Shown here one piece after another: positions 8,088 to 15,330 of a stretch of DNA of 64,000 nt (its first letter is position 1; the number at the start of each line of letters is the position of its first letter). A program made the position numbers and the translations under genes. Source of the DNA: CAYQOX01 sp964419335 (lineage in GTDB: Bacteria > Hinthialibacterota > Hinthialibacteria > Hinthialibacterales > Hinthialibacteraceae); contig CAYQOX010000011.1 of NCBI GenBank assembly GCA_964419335.1, positions 1 to 64,000 on the forward strand, given 5' to 3'. The notes beneath the pieces were generated by a model that was given only the letters and a program-made list of their open reading frames with translations, did not search any database and was not told the origin of the DNA.

Positions 8088-9431
8088 TTAGATAACATAG
8101 GGTTCGCGTTGGGTGCGCGATAAATAGTGATTGGCTTCAGGGTCGTTAATAAAGAGTTCTTTTTCGGGATCCCATTCCAACTTGCGACCCAAATGACCGC
8201 AGATATTGGCGAGATGGCATACCGTGGCAGAAGTATGACCAATCTCAACATCGGTGATGGGACGTTCTCTCGATTTCATGCAATCGATCCAGTTTTGCAT
8301 ATGATCGTTGCTTTCATAAAGGCGGATATCGTTGGAGGTTAACGGTTCTTCGAGGATATCGGCGGGATCGGATTCAATGTGCCCCCGGTTGACATTGATT
8401 TTGCCTTTGGGACCGATGAAAGTAATACCGCCGCCTTTGCTATGGAAGTGGACGTTGACATCGTTTGGATAGGAAAAGGTGAAGTCATAAGATGTAAAGG
8501 TGGTGTAATAGCTAGGGTTTTTCTGAGCGGATCCTTCGACGGCGCTGGGGCCGGAACCATCCATGCCCAATCCCCATTGAGCAATGTCCAAATGATGAGC
8601 CCCCCAATCAGTAATCATACCGCCGGAATAGTCGAAGAACCAGCGGAAGGTCACATGGCAACGGAGAGGATTGTAGGGAACTTTAGGGGCTTGGCCGAGC
8701 CATTTGTCCCAGTTGAGTCCCCAAGGTTCGGGTTCGTCGGGTACGGGATCATTTTTGGGAGCGCCACCGATGCCAACTTCGACGCGTTCGATTTGGCCAA
8801 GACGTCCATTACGGACGTATTCGCAAGCGGTACGGAATTCGTTGGCAGAACGTTGTTGGCTGCCAGTCTGGAAGACGCGGTTATTTTCCCGGGCAGCACG
8901 AACCATTTTACGACCTTCATCAATAGTAAGGGAGAGAGGTTTTTCGCCGTAAACATCGAAGCCGGCATGCATAGCTTCTATGTAGAGTTTCGCGTGCCAA
9001 TGGTCAGGGACGGCGATAATTACGGCGTCTAAATCTTTGCGTTCGTACATTTTTTCATATTCGAGATAAGCGTCGACCGCATGGTCGGGTAGAGGGGCAC
9101 GTTTCATTCCACTTCCATCCCCTTCGATCCATTGACGATCCACTTCCATGAATTTATCCAGCATTTGTTGACCGTGAAGTAAGTAAGGGAGATCGAGGTC
9201 GCATACGGCAGCAATTTGGAGGTCATTTTTACGCATGGCGGTGCGCATAAGTTGAATTCCACGCCAGCCAAGGCCAATCATACCGACCACGAATTTATCG
9301 CTGGGGGGGGTAGCTCCGATGACATGTTGGGGAACAATGGTGGGAGCTGAGGCACTCAATCCCAGAGCGAAGGCCGAAGTGCCGGTGGTTTTAAGAAAAC
9401 TACGTCTTGATGTTTTATTTGAGTCTGTCAT
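8088..9431 (-). CDS. Gfo/Idh/MocA-family oxidoreductase with Tat signal
   Basis: A 447-residue NAD(P)-dependent sugar or cyclitol dehydrogenase-like protein. The N-terminus has a twin-arginine signal (SRRSFLKTTG, then an Ala-rich stretch to about residue 38), so it should be exported folded with its cofactor. The Rossmann motif GLGWRG lies near residue 54, and the family EKP motif (YGEKPLSL) near residue 158. The C-terminal alpha/beta domain has the typical GAHHLDIAQWGL segment. Such exported members are common in Planctomycetes and related phyla; their substrates are mostly unknown. It is divergent from the Tat-signal aminotransferase at 9677, which suggests a shared substrate or regulator. 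It has its own terminator. Confidence 0.9.
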   Translation of the reverse strand: MTDSNKTSRRSFLKTTGTSAFALGLSASAPTIVPQHVIGATPPSDKFVVGMIGLGWRGIQLMRTAMRKNDLQIAAVCDLDLPYLLHGQQMLDKFMEVDRQWIEGDGSGMKRAPLPDHAVDAYLEYEKMYERKDLDAVIIAVPDHWHAKLYIEAMHAGFDVYGEKPLSLTIDEGRKMVRAARENNRVFQTGSQQRSANEFRTACEYVRNGRLGQIERVEVGIGGAPKNDPVPDEPEPWGLNWDKWLGQAPKVPYNPLRCHVTFRWFFDYSGGMITDWGAHHLDIAQWGLGMDGSGPSAVEGSAQKNPSYYTTFTSYDFTFSYPNDVNVHFHSKGGGITFIGPKGKINVNRGHIESDPADILEEPLTSNDIRLYESNDHMQNWIDCMKSRERPITDVEIGHTSATVCHLANICGHLGRKLEWDPEKELFINDPEANHYLSRTQREPYVI

Positions 9432-9676
9432 GAAACGAATTCCTTTCTTCAGAAGGAAGATTTTCTTTAGCTTTTTTATCTTAACGGAGGAAGAAAAAAA
9501 ATGATAGATGTATGTAAATTTTGAAATAATTTCAATATTTTTTTTGAATAATTTATGTTAAGATCGAGATAAGAGATCATGGTTGAGAGATTTTTTTGTC
9601 AAATTGAAATCTTAACTGCTTAAGGAAGGCAGGGTGATACCAAAAGTCTTGTTCGAAAAGAAGGAAAGGAAAGATC

Positions 9677-11020
9677 ATGAAACGTAGGAATTTCATTCAA
9701 ACCACCGGCGCGAGCGTGGCTGCGTTGAGTGTAGGACCCACAATTTTAAGCCCAAAAGCGGCTGAGAATGGAAAGTTGGCCTTGGATGGGGGAGAAGCGG
9801 TATGCAAGGCGAAGAGGGCTTCGTGGCCTAAAGTCGTCGAGGAGGACGGCGATGTAAAAGCATGGCTGGAAGTGCTGAAGGATAAGGGATGGTGCCGGCT
9901 AAACGGGGATTATGTAAAGAATTTTGAAAAGAAATATGCCGAGTTAATGGGCACTAAGGATTGCATCGCGACTTCATGCGGTACCACGGCGCTGTATGTA
10001 TCGTTAAATGCGTTGGAAGTGGGGCCTGGGGATGAAGTCTTGGTCCCACCATATACCTTTGTGGCGACGATCAATGCGGTTTTGTTACAACATGCGATCC
10101 CCGTGTATGTGGATACGGATCGAGAAAGTTTCCAGATTGATGCTCAGAAATTAGAAGATCGAATTACGGATCGAACGAAGTTAATCCTTCCGGTGCATTT
10201 AGGGGGAAATCCCGCCGATATGGAGACGGTGATGAAGGTCGCGAAAAAGCATAATCTCCCGGTACTGGAAGATGCTTGCCAGGCACATTTGGCAGAATGG
10301 AAAGGAAAGAAAGTCGGTTCGATTGGTGATTGTGGATGTTTCAGTTTTCAGGTGACGAAGAATTTATGCTCGGGTGAAGGCGGCGCGATCATTTCAGACG
10401 ATATAAAACTCATGGATCGTTGTTTCTCCTTCCATTCCAATGGACGTGAACGGGTGGAGACTTATGGATTTGGGTATATTAATAATGGAATTAATGCGCG
10501 TATGACCGAGTTTCAAGGTGCGCTGCTTATGCAGGGAATGAAGCGAGTGGAGGAACAGTCTACGATTCGTGAGGAGAATGCGGCGTTTCTCTCTCAAGAA
10601 TTAGAGAAAGTTCCCGGGATTTATCCTGCGAAGATGTATGAGGGTACAACGCGAAATGCCTATCATTTGTATATGTTCCGATTTGTGGGGGATGAATTTG
10701 ATGGTCGAATTGACCGGGATAAATTTGTGAAAGCTTTGCGTGCCGAAGGGGTCGGATGCGGAACTGGATATTCCCCGTTGAATAAACAGGATTTCATGAA
10801 GAAAACTCTTTATTCGGATGCCTTTCTCCGGGTATATGGAAAAGAGTATATCGATAAATACTTTGAAGAAAATGAATGCCCGGAAAATGATAAGTTATGT
10901 AATGAAGAGGCGGTTTGGTTATATCAGACCCAAATGCTGGCTAGCAAAAAGGATATGGAATATATCGCGGCCGCAGTGCAGAAGGTCTACAACAACCGTG
11001 AGGTTTTGGCCAAAATTTAG
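9677..11020 (+). CDS. DegT/DnrJ/EryC1-family PLP aminotransferase with Tat-like signal
   Basis: A fold-type I, PLP-dependent sugar aminotransferase-like protein of 447 residues. Family marks include ATSCGTTAL near residue 98, PPYTFVATINA near 124, the cofactor-ring Asp in LEDACQAH (Asp199), and the Schiff-base lysine in TKNLCSGEGG (Lys228). Unusually, the N-terminus is a twin-arginine-like signal (KRRNFIQTTG followed by an Ala/Gly/Val-rich stretch). This implies export, whereas most DegT proteins act in the cytoplasm on nucleotide sugars. AAGGAAAG precedes the ATG. It stands divergently next to an exported Gfo/Idh oxidoreductase and ends in a strong terminator. Substrate unknown. Confidence 0.9.
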   Translation: MKRRNFIQTTGASVAALSVGPTILSPKAAENGKLALDGGEAVCKAKRASWPKVVEEDGDVKAWLEVLKDKGWCRLNGDYVKNFEKKYAELMGTKDCIATSCGTTALYVSLNALEVGPGDEVLVPPYTFVATINAVLLQHAIPVYVDTDRESFQIDAQKLEDRITDRTKLILPVHLGGNPADMETVMKVAKKHNLPVLEDACQAHLAEWKGKKVGSIGDCGCFSFQVTKNLCSGEGGAIISDDIKLMDRCFSFHSNGRERVETYGFGYINNGINARMTEFQGALLMQGMKRVEEQSTIREENAAFLSQELEKVPGIYPAKMYEGTTRNAYHLYMFRFVGDEFDGRIDRDKFVKALRAEGVGCGTGYSPLNKQDFMKKTLYSDAFLRVYGKEYIDKYFEENECPENDKLCNEEAVWLYQTQMLASKKDMEYIAAAVQKVYNNREVLAKI

Positions 11021-11050
11021 GGAAGTCGAAGATCGATTCGTTTCTAGCGA

Positions 11051-11090
11051 AGTGGAATGGCCTAAAGATTTGAGGCGATTCCACTTTTTT
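11051..11090 (+). terminator. Strong intrinsic terminator
   Basis: AGTGGAAT at 11051-11058 pairs with ATTCCACT at 11078-11085. An inner GCCT/AGGC stem continues the helix, and TTTTTT follows. It ends the aminotransferase transcript. Confidence 0.87.
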
Positions 11091-11203
11091 GTGATAGTTC
11101 GCACTCCTCTGAGTGCAAACATTGGTTTACAATATGCATATCTTCATTACGATTTGATTTTAGGTTGATTATTTGTTGGTCAATCAATACGCGAGGAAGA
11201 CTC

Positions 11204-12442
11204 TTGGTACGACTTTCTTTAGAAATGTGTGTGCCCGATGTGAAAAGCCCGATTGATATTTATGCGGGAGAAAAGCGTCGGCGGTTGCTTTTGAAGAAAG
11301 GAACTCCCCTTACCGAGAAAGCACGTAATTTATTAAAGCAGAATAAGATTGAGTATTTGGACTTTCCCTTACCGTTTGAATGCAAGGATCTTCCTCCTTA
11401 TACTTTTTCGGAAGAAACAGAAAGCGAATTATTTCGCTTGGTACGCAATACATATATGGCGTTTCGAGAAAATGCGGTAGCGGATCCCATCGCCTTGAGA
11501 AAAGAGGCATATGAAATCTTGGCACAGGCGGCCAAGGAATTTGGAGCGTTGTATGCCAAAGAACATCCGTTATCGGATCAAGAGCCGCAGCGTTTGAAGC
11601 GTTCGATTTTTCATGTGAGGACGGTAGGAGCCTTACAGGATTATTTATTTGAACATGCTAAAAACGTAGCGTTATTGTGTGTGGCGCTTAGTTTTGATTA
11701 TTTCTCTGATTCTAAGAAGCGCTTGTCGGATATACACAAGGTAGGCGTTGCAGCCATGTTTGCCGATATCGGCATGATGAAAGTTCCGAAGCGTTTATTG
11801 GAAAGTACAGAAAGTGATCTGGGGGAAAAGGAATGGGAAACTATTAAGAAGCATGTTCAAACCAGCGCTGACTTTGTGGCAAGTATGTTTCGGCAGAAGG
11901 ATTTTGTTACATCGCGGATCGCCGCTCAGCATCATGAGCGCAATGATGGAAGTGGTTATCCGAATGAGTTAAATAGTTATAAGATCGAAGCACATGCGAA
12001 GTTGTTGGCAGTGGCGGATTCTTATCACAGCATGATTTCCAAGCGCTATTTTCGTCAGGCGAAAAATCCCATGAATGCACTGATGGAAATCAATCAGCAA
12101 GCGAAAAGGCTTTATGATGAGCATGCGGTTAAATGTTTAAACTTTCGGGTAGCGCCCTATCCCGTTGGCTCTGTGGCTTTGTTGGCGGATTCGAAATGGA
12201 TTCAGGTGGTGGAACTCGATCATATCCCTATTGATATTGAGAGCACAGTGATCCCCAAAGGGGAGAAGCGGAATCAACTCTATAATCATCCCAAATGGGT
12301 GCGAAAATTTGACCCGCGGGTGACCGATGTGAATTATCGGCCGGTAGCGATTGATAAGCATTTGCATCAAATTGGCGAACTCTTGGATGCGTTTGATTTA
12401 CTTAAGGCCTATGGTTATACCACCAATACGGTCGAAGCGTAG
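11204..12442 (+). CDS. HD-GYP-like protein with degenerate HD motif
   Basis: I place the start at a TTG at 11204 because GAGGA lies 6 nt upstream; this gives 412 residues. The C-terminal half resembles HD-GYP c-di-GMP phosphodiesterases. HHERNDGSGYP matches the HHExxDGxGYP signature, and LLAVADSYHSM follows as in the family. However, the usual HD-x-GK metal motif reads FADIGMMKVP: the metal-binding His is Ala (codon at 11762-11764) and the Lys is Met. The upstream His in FEHAKNVALL is kept. The N-terminal ~130 residues recall the small domain often found before HD-GYP, with IYAGEKRRRLLLKKGTPLT. It may bind rather than hydrolyse c-di-GMP. It stands alone and converges with the next gene across 11 bp. 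Confidence 0.8.
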   Translation: MVRLSLEMCVPDVKSPIDIYAGEKRRRLLLKKGTPLTEKARNLLKQNKIEYLDFPLPFECKDLPPYTFSEETESELFRLVRNTYMAFRENAVADPIALRKEAYEILAQAAKEFGALYAKEHPLSDQEPQRLKRSIFHVRTVGALQDYLFEHAKNVALLCVALSFDYFSDSKKRLSDIHKVGVAAMFADIGMMKVPKRLLESTESDLGEKEWETIKKHVQTSADFVASMFRQKDFVTSRIAAQHHERNDGSGYPNELNSYKIEAHAKLLAVADSYHSMISKRYFRQAKNPMNALMEINQQAKRLYDEHAVKCLNFRVAPYPVGSVALLADSKWIQVVELDHIPIDIESTVIPKGEKRNQLYNHPKWVRKFDPRVTDVNYRPVAIDKHLHQIGELLDAFDLLKAYGYTTNTVEA

Positions 12443-12453
12443 TCGGTTTTTTG

Positions 12454-15294
12454 TTAAGGAGTAGATGGTTTGATCACGCGGAAGGGCATGTTGTTTTCTT
12501 TGAGATTGGGGTGATAAGTGGCGTTGCCATAGTTGTCGATGGCTTCCACGCAGTACAATGCCCCTTGGGGGGATAAGGGGAAATCAGCCTTGAAAGAGGC
12601 TCCGGAAAGTTTCATCGGTTTACTTTGCCAAGCGCGATCGGAAGGCAGGGGCTTCCAGTGGAGATGGGCTTGAGATACTTCTGAGTCGTCCTCGAATTGC
12701 GCTTCAATTTGCACATTATTCCTTAATTCGTTCATAGTATGATCGAGGCTGACCAGCAAAGGTGGGTTGGTGTCGTGGGTGACAGCGACTTTGTATGTGG
12801 TGGCTTCTTCCTCTTCGGAGGGGAGGGTGAATGATCGTTGGTTGATTTCGCCCATGAAGTAATATTCCATCAGCCCTTCGGTAACAAGCCGTTGAGGAAT
12901 TTCGGCGTAATAAACTCCCTCAATTTTGGTAGGTTCCATGTCAATTTTTCCCGCCGAGCCAACACTATTACGAAAACTTAATTGCAAAGCGTCCACGGAT
13001 ATTTGGGGGGGGATGCACAAGGTGAGAAGAATGGGTTGGTGAGGAGGGGTACGATACACCCGGAAGTGATTTAAGGCTTGGGGGATCTCGGTTCTTTCAT
13101 TCCATTGGGTATAGATTTCCGCCAGATTGAGTTGGTCGTTTTCGAAGGGGGGGGTGTAATTACGCCAATGAAAACTCTTCGATTGTAAACGCAGTGGTTC
13201 GAGAAGCGGGCGGTAGCGTGTATTCGTGTGCTCGACGAATTGATTCCAGCTTTCTTGTGCCTTGGTGATGCTTTCGGAGGCAAGAATAATGGTGGTAATG
13301 TCTTCTGTGAGGCGGTAGAGGCTCAAGTGGAGAGAGGCGTTGATGAGACCGCGATAGCATTTCCCCAAAGCAACGAGCGCTTGGAGGTCGGCATGCATGG
13401 CTTTCCACTCGCGATAGCGTTGGAAAGGAGTGGGATTGGAGTTCGAGTTCTGAGAATCGAGATTGGATGACAAGGTTTCTCCCGCCTGCTGCATTTCTGG
13501 AAGAATGTTTTCGGCTCTTTGTACGACTTGGTCGATTTGCTCGTAGGGGGAAAGTTTGCCATTTTCACGGCCTGAAGTGAGTATATGGGCCTCTTCGGTG
13601 ACAGAACGAATCAAGTGAGGATCAAATGGTTGAATTTGGAGGAATTTAGTAAAGGAAGGTGGGATTTCAAATTCAGGGGCGAAACTTTTTTTATCTACCC
13701 CGAGGGCATAAATCGAGGTGATCGTTGGGATGATGGGGCTGCATTTTTGCAGAGCGCGGTAAATGGAGGTCCCTGCTTCGTCGAAATGATTTTTGAACAA
13801 GGCGATAAAGGTTTCTTCCGGCTCTTTAGGGTTGTAGCCCAAACGTCCCCAAAGCGGATACCAATACCAATCTCGTTGGAAGGTCCATTCGAAATAACGA
13901 AGATCGTCTTTTAATGTGGTGGTGTATTCGTCGGTCTTGGGGTAATAAGTGGATGGGGTATCGACGACGAAGCCATTGGCTTCAGCAAAAGAGGTGTTTT
14001 GGATCGTTTTACGGATGAATTCGACGTCTGCCCAAGGAAAGAGACGATGGGTGCCACTGGCGGAGATGTCGAAAATGATGTTATAAGGACGGGGCTTTTG
14101 AAAATAATTCTGATAGGAATAAGAGGCCCATTGACGCATAGGTCCGCCGGAGACGGGATAAGGCAGAGGGAGATGATCACCATTGAACTTGACCTGGGCG
14201 ACAGAAATGCCGTTGTAGTCTTCCATAATTTGCAGGAATTGCTCCTCATTGGCGAGGTGACTGGGTAAAAAAAGAATGATGGGACGTTCTTTTTCCTGCA
14301 TCCGGCTAAGAAATGATTTTTCATAGAAGCGGGTCGAATTGGGATTCTCGCCGATGGCATGGCCATAGCCATCGAGGGTTGGGCATTCGGTGAGGAGTTT
14401 TTCAAAGGCTTTCGTGTTATAGTCGAGTTTTTGGTTGATATCCTCCGGTTGGGTGGGATTATCAGGGAGGTTCCAATCGGTGTTGTGATTGATAAGACCG
14501 ACGTTGATTCCTCGTTCGTGAGCCAAGCGGATAATGTGGTTGAGTCGGTTGAGGTTGGTCTCAGCTTCTTCTGGATTAACGCCGACTTGGGAATAGTCGG
14601 AAAGAGGGATTAAGTAAGGGAATAGATTGAAGTATTCGGTGGTGACGAGGTCATAAATGCCGTGGAGTTCGAGGTAGTTAAAACGTGCGCGGGCGAGGCG
14701 ATCCAGGAATTGCCGCCAATAGTCGGAGGAGTGAAACCAAGTGAGGCTTCCTTCCAAGGCTTGACGGTGGAGTACAACTTTAAGGCCGCGGACGCTGAGG
14801 GAAGGGGTGATTTTTTTTTGTTGAATGCGTTCATGGAGAGGTTGATCGATTGAAGTAGATTCAAATTGTTCGGCAACATCGAAGGCCGCATACATGGTGC
14901 CAATGGGATCGGGGCCGATGGCATAAATGCGGCTCGCATGACCACGGGGATAGAGAGAGACGGACATGGATTCGGGTTGGTTTGAAACTACATCACGAAG
15001 GATATCGACTTGAGGGGTATCTTTGAATTTTTCGATGGCAAAAACCGCGACAACGATTTCAAGTTCGTAAGGTGGGATGGATTGACTTTCGCTACCAAAG
15101 CGTTGGATGACATCCCAGTCTTGCTCGGTGAGAATGGATTCGATGGCTTTTATGCCCAGTAACACCGAGGGATCGGGCTCTTCCGAAGGGCAGGAAAGTA
15201 TGGCCGTGGCCGCATAGGATGAGGGAACGGCTAAGAGCAGGTAAAAGAGGTATCCACAAAATCCGAGCCGGAATATAGGGGAATTCATTCGCAT
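12454..15294 (-). CDS. Large secreted protein, glycoside-hydrolase-like
   Basis: A 946-residue protein with a Sec signal peptide (hydrophobic residues about 8-28, ending SSYAA). Residues ~30-145 resemble the non-catalytic N-terminal domain found before the barrels of GH67/GH20-type enzymes: an alpha/beta domain ending in GPDPIGTMYAAFDVAEQFE. A (beta/alpha)8-like region follows to ~residue 480 (PSLSVRGLKVVLHR, RARFNYLELHG, IRLAHERGINVGLI, FDISASGTHRLFPWAD). The C-terminal ~200 residues look like Ig-type beta domains. I cannot assign catalytic acids with confidence. GAGGTAAGCA lies before the ATG. It is 36 bp downstream of a 995-residue secreted protein on the same strand, so the two probably form an operon for degrading or modifying an external polysaccharide. 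Confidence 0.72.
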   Translation of the reverse strand: MRMNSPIFRLGFCGYLFYLLLAVPSSYAATAILSCPSEEPDPSVLLGIKAIESILTEQDWDVIQRFGSESQSIPPYELEIVVAVFAIEKFKDTPQVDILRDVVSNQPESMSVSLYPRGHASRIYAIGPDPIGTMYAAFDVAEQFESTSIDQPLHERIQQKKITPSLSVRGLKVVLHRQALEGSLTWFHSSDYWRQFLDRLARARFNYLELHGIYDLVTTEYFNLFPYLIPLSDYSQVGVNPEEAETNLNRLNHIIRLAHERGINVGLINHNTDWNLPDNPTQPEDINQKLDYNTKAFEKLLTECPTLDGYGHAIGENPNSTRFYEKSFLSRMQEKERPIILFLPSHLANEEQFLQIMEDYNGISVAQVKFNGDHLPLPYPVSGGPMRQWASYSYQNYFQKPRPYNIIFDISASGTHRLFPWADVEFIRKTIQNTSFAEANGFVVDTPSTYYPKTDEYTTTLKDDLRYFEWTFQRDWYWYPLWGRLGYNPKEPEETFIALFKNHFDEAGTSIYRALQKCSPIIPTITSIYALGVDKKSFAPEFEIPPSFTKFLQIQPFDPHLIRSVTEEAHILTSGRENGKLSPYEQIDQVVQRAENILPEMQQAGETLSSNLDSQNSNSNPTPFQRYREWKAMHADLQALVALGKCYRGLINASLHLSLYRLTEDITTIILASESITKAQESWNQFVEHTNTRYRPLLEPLRLQSKSFHWRNYTPPFENDQLNLAEIYTQWNERTEIPQALNHFRVYRTPPHQPILLTLCIPPQISVDALQLSFRNSVGSAGKIDMEPTKIEGVYYAEIPQRLVTEGLMEYYFMGEINQRSFTLPSEEEEATTYKVAVTHDTNPPLLVSLDHTMNELRNNVQIEAQFEDDSEVSQAHLHWKPLPSDRAWQSKPMKLSGASFKADFPLSPQGALYCVEAIDNYGNATYHPNLKENNMPFRVIKPSTP

Positions 15295-15330
15295 TGCTTA
15301 CCTCATCCACATTGTATTGAAGAGGGACCC

